A stretch of 24,480 bases of DNA from UMGS1590 sp036303105 (GCA_036303105.1 JAXJBF010000036.1:1-24480); one strand, 5' to 3'; shown: positions 16,916-24,480, counted from the first letter of the stretch. Notes: a model not told the origin generated them from the sequence alone. Numbers and translations are program-made.

Positions 16916-17868
16916 TGACCAATGATAAGAAACCTCTTATTGTTATTGTAGGACCAACGGCAGTCGGTAAAACAGCTTTAAGTATTGATCTCGCTAAAAT
17001 TTTCGATGCTGAAATTATTTCTGGCGATTCTATGCAAGTTTATCGCGGTATGGACATCGGAACAGCTAAAATAACGACTGAAGAAATGGAAAACATTCCT
17101 CATCATATGTTGGACATTCTAGAGCCGAATGTTTCTTTCAACGCATTGACCTTTAAAAAAATGGCTGAATCTATGATAGATGATATTCTAGCTCGTGGCC
17201 ACTATCCAATGGTTGTTGGTGGAACTGGATTATATGTTAATGGTTTGATTTATGATTATAAGTTTCAAGGCGAACGAGATGCCGAATATCGAACAATGAT
17301 ATACAATGATATGGTAAAAAATCCATCCAAAGCTCTTGAATATTATCAAAAGCTGATGGAACAACGTCCTGACCTATCTGGAATCATTTTTAAAAATGAT
17401 TATTTCCGAATTTCACGAGCATTAGAAGTTGTGAAAACGGAAGGAAAAGATATTGTCAAAAATTTTGACATGTCAAAGAATTATTTTTCACCATATTGTT
17501 TAAGTTTAATCGGACTCACAATGGATCGCACAACACTTTATTCGAGAATCAATCAGCGTGTAGATCTCATGATAGAAAACGGCTTGATAGAAGAGGTTGA
17601 GGAACTACTCAATAAAGGTTATAATAAAGAGATGCAGGCGCTGAAAGCAATTGGCTACAAAGAAATCATTGCAGCCATTCAAGGCGAGATGAGTATGGAT
17701 GAAGCGATTGAATTGTTAAAGAAAAATACACGTCATTTTGCAAAACGACAATTAACTTGGTTTAGACGTGATCCGAATATTAAATGGTTTGAAGTCGATA
17801 AAATGGATTATGAAACACTGCTTCAATCAACAAAAGAGTATATTAGGTATTGCCTTGATCAAAAATAG
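16915..17868 (+). CDS. miaA: tRNA dimethylallyltransferase
   Basis: This 317-residue enzyme transfers the dimethylallyl group to N6 of A37 in tRNAs reading UNN codons, giving i6A37, the substrate of MiaB encoded upstream. The P-loop GPTAVGKT is at 13-20. SGDSMQVYRGMDIGTAK at about 36-52 carries the catalytic aspartate (D38). HHMLDI, GGTGLYVNGL and KNTRHFAKRQLTWFRRD near the C-terminus are further family blocks. Length and motifs are normal. GAGGA at 16902-16906 lies 8 bases before the start, and the start overlaps the mutL stop (TAATG), so expression is coupled to mismatch repair. The hfq gene that often follows miaA is not present; ftsK follows instead. Confidence 0.98.
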   Translation: MTNDKKPLIVIVGPTAVGKTALSIDLAKIFDAEIISGDSMQVYRGMDIGTAKITTEEMENIPHHMLDILEPNVSFNALTFKKMAESMIDDILARGHYPMVVGGTGLYVNGLIYDYKFQGERDAEYRTMIYNDMVKNPSKALEYYQKLMEQRPDLSGIIFKNDYFRISRALEVVKTEGKDIVKNFDMSKNYFSPYCLSLIGLTMDRTTLYSRINQRVDLMIENGLIEEVEELLNKGYNKEMQALKAIGYKEIIAAIQGEMSMDEAIELLKKNTRHFAKRQLTWFRRDPNIKWFEVDKMDYETLLQSTKEYIRYCLDQK

Positions 17869-17883
17869 GGGAGGTGTGGCAAA

Positions 17884-20274
17884 ATGGCTTCAAGACAGCG
17901 CAAGAAATCTGTAAAAAAATCTTCAGCGAAAAATAATAACGCATTTACCCAACTTATCGTAGGTGTTATTTTACTTGCTTTGGCATTATATTTTGTTTTT
18001 ATTATTCATAAAGGTGCCTCTATTCATTCATCGCAAATTTCTAGTGAGTTAGGGTTTATCGGTGCACTTTTGTATGAAGGAATTAGAACTTTGGTTGGGC
18101 AATGTGAATACTTTGTGCCATTACTATTTGCTATTTTTGGTTTGCATTTTTGTGCACCAAAGTTGAATATTAATAATAGAATTATGATTACGAGCGTCGT
18201 AATTGTTATTTGTTTATTAGCATTTCGCCACTTAAGTATTGACCCTACTATTGCAATAGAAAAGGGGCTGGAAGGTATCGGAGGCGGTGTAATTGGCGCT
18301 GCGATTGCAATGCTTTTGGTAAGCTCTATTTCTAAAGTAGGTGCTATTATTGCTTTGACAGCAATAATAGTTCTTTCATTGTATATTTGCAGCAATGGTG
18401 CGCTTGGTCGATGGATTCTTAGTTTTTTAAAGCGTCTTCATCCAGTTTTTGGAAAATGGGGAAAGAGTATTAAAAACTTTTTTACAAAATCTCAAAAAGA
18501 ATCTAAAGATGATTCAATTAGCATTAAGCCAAATACTAAGAAAAAGCGTTTAAACGAAAAGAAACCTTCAAAATTAACGAAAAATAGCACAAAAAAGAAC
18601 GATGAAAAAATAAACGTTAATAGTGAAACTACAGTTCCTGTAATTTTTGATGAAAAAGAAGAAGACACTTTTATTGAAAATCTTGAACAAATGAATACAG
18701 AGATCATTCAAAATGATCAATCAAATAAAGTGGAACAATATATTTCATCTGGAGAACAAGATCGCTCGGATAAATCAATTGCATTGCGGGGAATAGAATA
18801 TACTTTGCCAACAGAAGAGCTCTTAGAACCTGCTGAAAAGAAGTTTCAAGCTGACAAACGTGAAATTGAGGAAAATGCACGTTTGCTTAAGGAAACATTA
18901 AATGATTTTGGGGTAAAAGGTGAGATAAATAATGTTAATGTGGGTCCAACAATAACCCAGTATGAGTTTAAGCCTGCAGCAGGTGTGCGTGTAACAAAAA
19001 TTGTAAATCTTGCTGATGACTTGGCATTAAGTTTGGCTGCTAGTGATATTCGAATTGAAGCGCCAATTCCGAATAAAAGTGCAGTAGGTATTGAAGTACC
19101 AAATTCTCACCGTCGTACGGTCAAATTCAAAGAAGTGATTGGCAGTGAAGCGTTTCAAAAGGCAGAATCTAAGCTCTCATTTGCTTTAGGTAAAGATATT
19201 AGTGGTCATGCAATGGTTGCTGACTTGGCTAAGATGCCACATCTTTTGATTGCTGGGGCTACTGGTGCAGGGAAAAGCGTTTGTTTAAATGCTTTAATTA
19301 CGAGTATTCTGTTTAAGGCAAAACCAAATGAAGTGAAGTTTATTTTGGTTGATCCAAAGAAAGTAGAATTATCACATTATGCTAATATCCCACATCTTTT
19401 ATCTCCTGTTGTGACGGATGTCAAGAAAGCGGCGGCAACTTTAAAATGGGTTGTAAAGGAAATGGAACGGCGCTATGATGTTTTTGCTGAAACGGGATCA
19501 CGGGATCTTGTAACATATAATCAAAAATATATTAAAGCAGAGGCTTTGAACGAATCAGATCATCCATATGAATTTTTGCCACAAATCGTTGTTATTATTG
19601 ATGAATTGGCAGATCTGATGATGATTGCGCCAGCAGATGTAGAAGATTCTATTTGCCGCTTGGCCCAGCTAGCTCGTGCTGCAGGGATTCATTTGGTTAT
19701 CGCAACACAACGTCCATCTGTCGATATTATTACGGGTCTTATCAAAGCCAATATTCCTTCACGAATCGCCTTTGCTGTTTCCTCGCAAATTGATTCACGT
19801 ACAATATTAGATATGGGTGGCGCAGAGAAGTTATTGGGGTATGGAGATATGTTGTATTTCCCGCGTGGGTATGCAAAACCCGTTCGCATACAAGGTGTTT
19901 ATGTTACAGATGAAGAAATCGCCTCTGTTATTTCTTATGTAAAGCGTCAAGCAGCACCTGTATTTGATCAGGCCATGGATGAAAGTGTTGACGCACTTAT
20001 GAGCGGTGAATCTTTTGTTGATTTTGGTGAAGAGCGTCCAGTTCATGATAAACTTTTAGGGGATGCTTGTCGTTTCTTTATTGAAAATGGTAACGCTAGT
20101 ATCTCAATGTTACAGAGACATTTTCGTATCGGTTACACTCGAGCTGCGCGAATTATTGATGAACTCGAGGACCTTGGCTTTGTTGGTCCTTATGAAGGAA
20201 GCAAAGCAAGAAAAATTAATATTGGATTAGAAGAATGTGAAGCATATTTTAATGAAGGCGAAGAGAGAGAATGA
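17884..20274 (+). CDS. ftsK: FtsK/SpoIIIE-family DNA translocase
   Basis: This 796-residue membrane-anchored motor pumps chromosomal DNA through the closing septum. After a basic N-terminus, hydrophobic segments between about 21 and 175 form four or five membrane helices. A charged, Lys/Glu/Asn-rich linker (about 190-310) follows and is short, as in SpoIIIE rather than enteric FtsK. The motor has Walker A GATGAGKS at 458-465, Walker B IIDELADLMM with D573-E574, and the ATQRPSVDIITGLIKANIP and ILDMGGAEKLLGYGDML blocks. Residues about 720-785 are the winged-helix gamma domain that reads polar DNA sequences. A strong GGGGAGG site (17868-17874) precedes the ATG. Whether it also serves sporulation cannot be told here. 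The stop overlaps rimO (ATGA). Confidence 0.96.
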   Translation: MASRQRKKSVKKSSAKNNNAFTQLIVGVILLALALYFVFIIHKGASIHSSQISSELGFIGALLYEGIRTLVGQCEYFVPLLFAIFGLHFCAPKLNINNRIMITSVVIVICLLAFRHLSIDPTIAIEKGLEGIGGGVIGAAIAMLLVSSISKVGAIIALTAIIVLSLYICSNGALGRWILSFLKRLHPVFGKWGKSIKNFFTKSQKESKDDSISIKPNTKKKRLNEKKPSKLTKNSTKKNDEKINVNSETTVPVIFDEKEEDTFIENLEQMNTEIIQNDQSNKVEQYISSGEQDRSDKSIALRGIEYTLPTEELLEPAEKKFQADKREIEENARLLKETLNDFGVKGEINNVNVGPTITQYEFKPAAGVRVTKIVNLADDLALSLAASDIRIEAPIPNKSAVGIEVPNSHRRTVKFKEVIGSEAFQKAESKLSFALGKDISGHAMVADLAKMPHLLIAGATGAGKSVCLNALITSILFKAKPNEVKFILVDPKKVELSHYANIPHLLSPVVTDVKKAAATLKWVVKEMERRYDVFAETGSRDLVTYNQKYIKAEALNESDHPYEFLPQIVVIIDELADLMMIAPADVEDSICRLAQLARAAGIHLVIATQRPSVDIITGLIKANIPSRIAFAVSSQIDSRTILDMGGAEKLLGYGDMLYFPRGYAKPVRIQGVYVTDEEIASVISYVKRQAAPVFDQAMDESVDALMSGESFVDFGEERPVHDKLLGDACRFFIENGNASISMLQRHFRIGYTRAARIIDELEDLGFVGPYEGSKARKINIGLEECEAYFNEGEERE

Positions 20275-21620
20275 AAAAGAAGATTTGTTTTATAACGCTG
20301 GGGTGTGCTAAAAATACGGTGTATTCTGAATACATGATGGGCTTGGTTGCTGATAGCCGTTATAGTCTTGTACAGGACCCAGCTGAAGCGAATGTCATTG
20401 TGGTTAATACATGTGGTTTTATTACGGCAGCTAAGGAAGAGACGATCAATACAATTTTAGAGCTGAATGATTTAAAAAATAATGGACAATGCGAATATCT
20501 TGTTGCGATTGGCTGCATGGTTCAAAAGTATGCTTCTGAAATGGAAGAAGCGTTGCCAGAACTGGATTTATTGCTTGGCAGCACAGCGTATGATACCATA
20601 TTGGCTCATATTGATGCTCTATATGACAAAGAGAAAAAAGAGCTCGAAAAGAGTTCAGTTGATACGCTGTGGCATCTTCCAAATGCTGTTGAAAGAAATG
20701 GTCGAGTGCTTTCTACACCAGGGTATTATGCCTATCTTACAATAGCAGAAGGATGTGACAATCGTTGTACATTTTGTGCGATACCAGAAATGCAAGGGCC
20801 TTATCGAAGCCGCACAATGGAAGACATACTAAAAGAAGCGAACATGCTTGCTTCTCGTGGTGTAAAAGAAGTGATTGTAATTGCTCAAGATATTACAACC
20901 TATGGCATTGATAATTATGGTCGCTTCGCACTTCCTGAGTTGCTGCATGCGCTATGTGAGATTTCAGATCTGGAGTGGATTCGCCTACTGTATGCTTATC
21001 CAAATCATCTAAGTGATGAGCTGATTGATGTTATCGCTCAAGAAGAGAAAATATGCAAGTATATTGATATGCCACTTCAACATGCAGATGATGACATTCT
21101 TAAGGCTATGAATCGAAAAATTAATCAAGAACAAATTCGTAACCTTATCTCAAAGATGCGTGAACGTATCCCTGGTCTTATGATTCGTTCTACTTTTATT
21201 GTTGGATTCCCGGGAGAAACAGAAGCAGCTTATAGGAATTTGTTGAATTTCCTTGAAGAAATGAAACTGGATAGGGTTGGCGTTTTCCCATACTCACAAG
21301 AGGAAAATACTCCCGCAGGTCGTATGCCAGATCAACTAGATGAAAATCTTAAAGAAGAACGTGCGCAAAATCTTATGGATGTACAATTTGACATTATGTT
21401 TGATAAACATCGTAAACTTATCGGAGAAAGTCGTCGTGTAGTGATTGATGATATTGAAGATGGAATGTTGCTTTGTCGCAGTTATTCCGAAGCTCCAGAC
21501 ATTGATCCATATATTATTATTCCGATTCAGGAAATATCTGGTTATGAAATTGGGCAAATGCTCGATGTTATTATTAGTGACGTTCATGAATATGATTTAA
21601 TAGGGAGTCTTGCAGAATGA
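20271..21620 (+). CDS. rimO: Ribosomal protein S12 methylthiotransferase RimO
   Basis: This 449-residue radical-SAM methylthiotransferase modifies a conserved aspartate of ribosomal protein S12 near the decoding centre. Auxiliary-cluster cysteines are C12 (TLGCAKN), C48 (NTCGF) and C82 (GCMVQ). The radical-SAM cluster is C162-x3-C166-x2-C169 in EGCDNRCTFCAIP, the RimO-specific form, followed by GPYRSR. FPGETEAAY and a C-terminal TRAM domain (about 375-445) are present. At residue 18 a tyrosine replaces the aspartate usual in the V-D-S-E element after the first cysteine. The start overlaps the ftsK stop and the end overlaps pgsA, both as ATGA. ftsK-rimO-pgsA order is common in Firmicutes. It is a paralogue of MiaB encoded in the same window, but the motifs separate the two. 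Confidence 0.96.
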   Translation: MKKKICFITLGCAKNTVYSEYMMGLVADSRYSLVQDPAEANVIVVNTCGFITAAKEETINTILELNDLKNNGQCEYLVAIGCMVQKYASEMEEALPELDLLLGSTAYDTILAHIDALYDKEKKELEKSSVDTLWHLPNAVERNGRVLSTPGYYAYLTIAEGCDNRCTFCAIPEMQGPYRSRTMEDILKEANMLASRGVKEVIVIAQDITTYGIDNYGRFALPELLHALCEISDLEWIRLLYAYPNHLSDELIDVIAQEEKICKYIDMPLQHADDDILKAMNRKINQEQIRNLISKMRERIPGLMIRSTFIVGFPGETEAAYRNLLNFLEEMKLDRVGVFPYSQEENTPAGRMPDQLDENLKEERAQNLMDVQFDIMFDKHRKLIGESRRVVIDDIEDGMLLCRSYSEAPDIDPYIIIPIQEISGYEIGQMLDVIISDVHEYDLIGSLAE

Positions 21621-22135
21621 ACATTCCAAACCAACTTACGACCTTGCGTGTAATATTAATTCCAGTTTTTATGTTTTTCTTTACATCAGATATAACGGCA
21701 AACAATATTATTGCAGCGGTCATATTTATCGTTGCGTCATTGACAGATTTTTTGGATGGTCATTTGGCTCGTAAGTGGAACTTGGTAACCAATTTTGGTA
21801 AAATTATGGATCCATTTGCAGATAAATTATTAGTATTGACTGCTTTAATTTACCTTGCAATTTCTGGTATCATTCCTGGTTGGCCAGTAATCATTATTAT
21901 TGGTCGGGAATTACTTGTAACTAGTCTACGTGCACTGGCAGCAGATAACGGGATTATTTTAGCGGCGCGGAATCTAGGAAAATTTAAAACGGTTTCTCAA
22001 ATGTTTGCAATAATATTTTTGATTTTAGGTTGGCAGATTATTGGGTTGATATTACTCTATATCGCAGTAGCATTAACGATTATTTCGTTAATAGATTATC
22101 TCATTCAGTTAAGTAAAAGTATTAAGTTTAATTGA
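21617..22135 (+). CDS. pgsA: CDP-diacylglycerol--glycerol-3-phosphate 3-phosphatidyltransferase
   Basis: This 172-residue integral membrane enzyme makes phosphatidylglycerophosphate, the committed step to phosphatidylglycerol and cardiolipin. The CDP-alcohol phosphotransferase signature is complete: D44, D47-G48, A51-R52, G61, D65 and D69, in TDFLDGHLARKW and NFGKIMDPFADKLL. Hydrophobic helices lie at about 10-22, 30-43, 72-93 and 125-165. NIPNQLTTLR at the N-terminus and GRELLVTSLR are typical of PgsA rather than of phosphatidylserine synthases. The length is a little short of the usual 180-190 residues, with nothing essential missing. Translation is probably coupled to rimO through the ATGA overlap. 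The cinA and recA genes that often follow are absent here. Confidence 0.94.
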   Translation: MNIPNQLTTLRVILIPVFMFFFTSDITANNIIAAVIFIVASLTDFLDGHLARKWNLVTNFGKIMDPFADKLLVLTALIYLAISGIIPGWPVIIIIGRELLVTSLRALAADNGIILAARNLGKFKTVSQMFAIIFLILGWQIIGLILLYIAVALTIISLIDYLIQLSKSIKFN

Positions 22136-22146
22136 GGGCGAATGCT

Positions 22147-22857
22147 ATGCATGATACTGAGCAGTTTGAAAAAATACCCTTTGGTGTAGTCAATGACTAC
22201 ACCAATCTTTTTCATGCCTCCAAGAACGATAAATTTTTAAACCAATTAAGGACACGTGCAGATAAAGAACACGTTTCTGTTGTAACACCAAACGTCGCAC
22301 GTTTATTAGAAATATTAGTGACTCTTCATCAACCTAAGTGTATACTGGAGCTTGGCACAGCTTTTGGTGTTTCAGCATACCATATATTAAAAGGGTTGCA
22401 ATCCTCAGCTAGATTTATAACCATTGACTTAGTCAACGAACGTCAGGAAATTGCAAAAAAATTTTTACATAATGAAGGTTTGGATGAACATCAAATTGTT
22501 TTTAAATGTGAAGACTTTAGAGAGAAAGAATATTTTGCGAATCTTGCAGCAGAATATGGTTTGTTTGATTTTGTTTTTATTGACGCGGCAAAAGGACAAT
22601 ATTCTTTAATTTTAGAAACATTAATGCCTTTAACAACAGATAATGCTGTGATTGTATTTGATAATATTTTTCTTAATGGATGGATTATAGAAAATTCATA
22701 TCCTAATCATCGACAGAAAACAGCTTTTATTAGAATGAAACAATTTTTACAGAATATTAAAATGGATAAAAGGTTTATAAATGCACTTCTGTCATTTGAT
22801 GATGGAGTATTAGTATTAATAAAGAAACAGGAGCAGAGCAATGAAACAGAATATTGA
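22147..22857 (+). CDS. O-methyltransferase, probable TrmR (tRNA 5-hydroxyuridine-34 methyltransferase)
   Basis: This 236-residue class I SAM-dependent O-methyltransferase of the COMT-like family has SAM motif LELGTAFG at 67-74, an acidic ITIDLVNERQEIA strand, FIDAAKGQY with D146, and VIVFDNI with D172-N173. D146, D172 and N173 fit the divalent-metal ligands of the family. The start at 22147 is chosen because GAGGG (22134-22138) lies 8 bases before it; an in-frame TTG at 22132 overlaps pgsA. The downstream U32 gene overlaps by 17 bases. In B. subtilis the homologous pairing yrrM (trmR) with yrrN/yrrO makes 5-methoxyuridine at tRNA position 34: U32 proteins hydroxylate and TrmR methylates. The family also contains small-molecule methyltransferases, so the tRNA role rests on context. 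An 11-bp hairpin with a T-tract lies early in the gene. Confidence 0.85.
   Translation: MHDTEQFEKIPFGVVNDYTNLFHASKNDKFLNQLRTRADKEHVSVVTPNVARLLEILVTLHQPKCILELGTAFGVSAYHILKGLQSSARFITIDLVNERQEIAKKFLHNEGLDEHQIVFKCEDFREKEYFANLAAEYGLFDFVFIDAAKGQYSLILETLMPLTTDNAVIVFDNIFLNGWIIENSYPNHRQKTAFIRMKQFLQNIKMDKRFINALLSFDDGVLVLIKKQEQSNETEY
22181..22212 (+). terminator. Intragenic terminator-like hairpin in the trmR-like gene
   Basis: The arms at 22181-22191 and 22195-22205 are perfect reverse complements (11 bp) around a 3-base AAT loop. They are followed directly by T-C-TTTTT (22206-22212). The structure lies at codons 12-22 of an intact gene. It could attenuate the last genes of the unit, bind a protein, or be a coding coincidence. 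Confidence 0.4.
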
Positions 22858-24070
22858 ATTACTAGCACCTGCAGGTAACTTTGAAAAATTAAAATTTGCT
22901 TTACACTATGGAGCGGATGCAGTGTATTGTTCAGGAAAAACTTTCGGTTTGCGTGCATTTGCTGGAAATTTTTCAAATGATGAACTGGCTGAAGCGGTTC
23001 GATATACACATCATCAAGGGAAAAAAATTTACATAACCTTGAATGCATACCCTCATAATACTGAATTGGATGGGCTTGAAGAATACCTCTCTTTTTTAGA
23101 ACAAATTCATCCGGATGCGCTTTTAATCGCGGATCCTGGTGTTTATGGGATTGCACAGGAAATGGGAATTACTGTGCCGATACATGTTAGTACACAAGCA
23201 ACAGTTGTAAATTGGGCTGGTGTGCATTTTTGGGAGAAACACCCTAATGTTGAGCGCGTTGTATTAGCTCGTGAACTTTCACTTGATGAAATTTCAACCA
23301 TTGCAGAAAAGACAAAAACGGAGTTAGAAATTTTTGTTCACGGTGCTATGTGCATGTCATATTCTGGTCGATGCCTTTTAAGTAATTATATGACTGGGCG
23401 TGACGCTAATAAAGGTGAATGTGCACAGCCGTGCCGTTGGAACTATGCTATTGTAGAAGAGAAACGACCAGGTATATATTACCCGATTGAAGAGGATGCA
23501 CATGGATCCTATATTTTCAATTCTCTTGATCTGTGTACATTGGAATGTTTACCAGAGATTTTAAAAAGAGATGCGGTACAAAGCTTAAAAATTGAAGGGC
23601 GCATGAAAAGCCTATATTATGTTTCAACAATTATTCGTTGCTATAGACATGTCATTGATTGCTATAAGGAAAATGGCGAAATAGAACAGGAAGAAATGAA
23701 GTACTGGTTGGATGAGTTGGAAAAAGTAAGTCATCGCCCATACACAACAGGTTTTTTATTTGGGCGTCCTGAAGATAATGCAGTTAATAATTCTTCAACA
23801 GGTTATATTAAGCCATATGATTTTGTTGGTGTTGTGTTAGATTTTGATGAAGCAACAGGAATTGCTACAATTGAACAACGTAATAAAGTAAGTATTGGTG
23901 ATATAATTCAATTTTTTGGAACGACATATAAGGAATTTGATTATATAGTTGAAAGCATGTATGATGAAAATGGTTTGGAAATTGATAGTGCACCGCATGC
24001 TCAACAAATTTTTAAGTTAGTATTGCCATTTACTGTTGAACCAATGGACTTGATTCGAAGAAAGATTTGA
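22841..24070 (+). CDS. U32-family protein, probable TrhP-type tRNA U34 hydroxylation factor
   Basis: This 409-residue U32-family protein begins with IELLAPAGNFEKLKFALHYG. It shows VHVSTQATVVN-type (here HVSTQATVV), VLARELSLDEI, NSLDLCTLECLPEIL and VQSLKIEGRMKS. The cysteine tetrad is C171, C178, C194 and C198, spaced exactly as in the 850-residue U32 protein of the same operon. Length and the preceding O-methyltransferase match B. subtilis YrrO (TrhP2), which with YrrN forms 5-hydroxyuridine at tRNA position 34 in a prephenate-dependent way. Only one such short U32 gene is present here, so one protein may do the job of two, or a partner lies elsewhere. AGGAG at 22829-22833 is 7 bases before the ATG, and the start overlaps the methyltransferase end by 17 bases. 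Proteolysis is not expected despite the family name. Confidence 0.88.
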   Translation: MKQNIELLAPAGNFEKLKFALHYGADAVYCSGKTFGLRAFAGNFSNDELAEAVRYTHHQGKKIYITLNAYPHNTELDGLEEYLSFLEQIHPDALLIADPGVYGIAQEMGITVPIHVSTQATVVNWAGVHFWEKHPNVERVVLARELSLDEISTIAEKTKTELEIFVHGAMCMSYSGRCLLSNYMTGRDANKGECAQPCRWNYAIVEEKRPGIYYPIEEDAHGSYIFNSLDLCTLECLPEILKRDAVQSLKIEGRMKSLYYVSTIIRCYRHVIDCYKENGEIEQEEMKYWLDELEKVSHRPYTTGFLFGRPEDNAVNNSSTGYIKPYDFVGVVLDFDEATGIATIEQRNKVSIGDIIQFFGTTYKEFDYIVESMYDENGLEIDSAPHAQQIFKLVLPFTVEPMDLIRRKI

Positions 24071-24080
24071 GGTGAAGATA

Positions 24081-24299
24081 ATGAACGGCACAGATATTGG
24101 AAAGCTGCTCATTATTGTTGGAATTGGTTTAATCTGTTTCGGTAGTATTATTATTTTTTTAAGTAAGTTTACAAGTTTTGGTCATCTTCCAGGTGACATT
24201 TTTATTAAAGGTGAACATGGAAGTTTTTACTTTCCTGTGATCAGTTGCATTATAATTAGTTTGATTTTAAGTGTGCTTATGAACTTGTTTCATCATTGA
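24081..24299 (+). CDS. DUF2905 small membrane protein
   Basis: This 72-residue protein has two hydrophobic helices (about 7-28 and 50-69) flanking SFGHLPGDIFIKGEHGSFYFPV. The LPGD-I-x-K and FYFP elements are diagnostic of the DUF2905 family, whose function is unknown. The ATG at 24081 is chosen because GAGGTG (24069-24074) lies 6 bases before it; an in-frame GTG at 24072 falls inside that site. It follows the U32 gene by 10 bases and is probably the last gene of the long unit, although no terminator is visible after it. Confidence 0.88.
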   Translation: MNGTDIGKLLIIVGIGLICFGSIIIFLSKFTSFGHLPGDIFIKGEHGSFYFPVISCIIISLILSVLMNLFHH

Positions 24300-24314
24300 A
24301 GCAGTTTGTATAAA
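24285..24314 (+). promoter_or_regulatory. Weak candidate promoter before the transporter gene
   Basis: TTGTTT (24285-24290) and TATAAA (24309-24314) are separated by 18 bases, with the -35 inside the end of the DUF2905 gene. It would give a leader of about 25 bases. The transporter is functionally unlike the genes before it, which makes its own promoter plausible but unproven. Confidence 0.3.
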
Positions 24315-24344
24315 TTGTCATTTTGACGTTAAAAGGAGGATATG

Positions 24345-24480
24345 ATGTCAGAAAAAAAGAGAGAGAGATTTAGTTCGAGGTTGGGATTTATCCTGGTCTC
24401 CGCAGGATGTGCAATCGGCATTGGGAATGTTTGGAAGTTTCCATATCTTTGCGGGCAATTTGGTGGCGCAACTTTCATGC
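24345..24480 (+). CDS. Sodium:neurotransmitter symporter family transporter, N-terminal part
   Basis: The open frame starts at ATG 24345, 5 bases after a strong AAGGAGG site (24333-24339); the ATG at 24342 would be only 2 bases from it. It runs off the window after 45 codons. The visible residues, FSSRLGFILVSAGCAIGIGN then VWKFPYLCGQFGGATF, are the hallmark first transmembrane helix of the NSS/SLC6 family (LeuT, MhsT, Tyt1). In that family the unwound helix contributes to the sodium and amino-acid sites. The product is therefore expected to be a Na+-coupled amino-acid importer in the cytoplasmic membrane; the substrate cannot be told from this fragment. Confidence 0.93.
   Translation, partial: MSEKKRERFSSRLGFILVSAGCAIGIGNVWKFPYLCGQFGGATFM

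Noticed and set aside
1..24480. CRISPR arrays, insertion sequences, attachment sites or prophage genes
   Set aside because: No regularly spaced repeats, transposase or integrase genes, or terminal inverted repeats were seen; the window looks like core chromosome.

Overview
The window is a gene-dense, AT-rich stretch of bacterial chromosome with every gene on the + strand. The gene set is typical of an anaerobic low-GC Firmicute: a C5-pathway heme/corrin cluster with a CobA-HemD fusion, a YlbF/YmcA-family protein next to MiaB, MutS2, a SpoIIIE-sized FtsK and a TrmR/TrhP-like pair. Negativicutes is my best guess, from overall gene content only, and it is low confidence. I see no mobile elements, CRISPR arrays, tRNAs, rRNAs or prophage genes. 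Nothing in base composition suggests recent transfer.

Region 1 (1-5386) is one transcription unit: the 3' part of hemC, a fused SUMT/uroporphyrinogen-III synthase (cobA-hemD), hemL, miaB and a YlbF/YmcA-family gene with a cysteine-rich tail. It ends at a strong intrinsic terminator (5343-5386). The first three genes make tetrapyrroles, feeding both the uroporphyrinogen III/heme branch and the precorrin-2/siroheme/B12 branch. hemB is not among them.

Region 2 (5387-5530) is a 144-base leader with a candidate promoter and a 12-base direct repeat. It precedes a second, very long co-directional unit (5531-24299) in which genes overlap by 1-17 bases or sit a few bases apart. In order: an ABC-F ATPase, a large U32 protein (RlhA-like), mutS2, mutS, mutL, miaA, ftsK/spoIIIE, rimO, pgsA, a TrmR-like O-methyltransferase, a TrhP-like U32 protein and a small DUF2905 membrane protein. 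A sodium:neurotransmitter-symporter-family transporter starts at 24345 and runs off the window.

Functionally the window is dominated by maintenance of information. Mismatch repair (MutS, MutL) and chromosome translocation (FtsK) are mixed with many factors acting on the decoding machinery. MiaA and MiaB act at tRNA position 37, and TrhP/TrmR-like proteins at wobble position 34. RimO acts on ribosomal protein S12, the RlhA-like U32 protein probably on 23S rRNA, and ABC-F and MutS2 on stalled or collided ribosomes. I see no unmistakably new system. The observations most worth a second look are: this translation-quality supercluster; a perfect 11-bp hairpin followed by a T-tract inside the 5' end of the trmR-like gene; a second cysteine tetrad in the large U32 protein; and the cysteine-rich tail of the YmcA-like protein beside MiaB.
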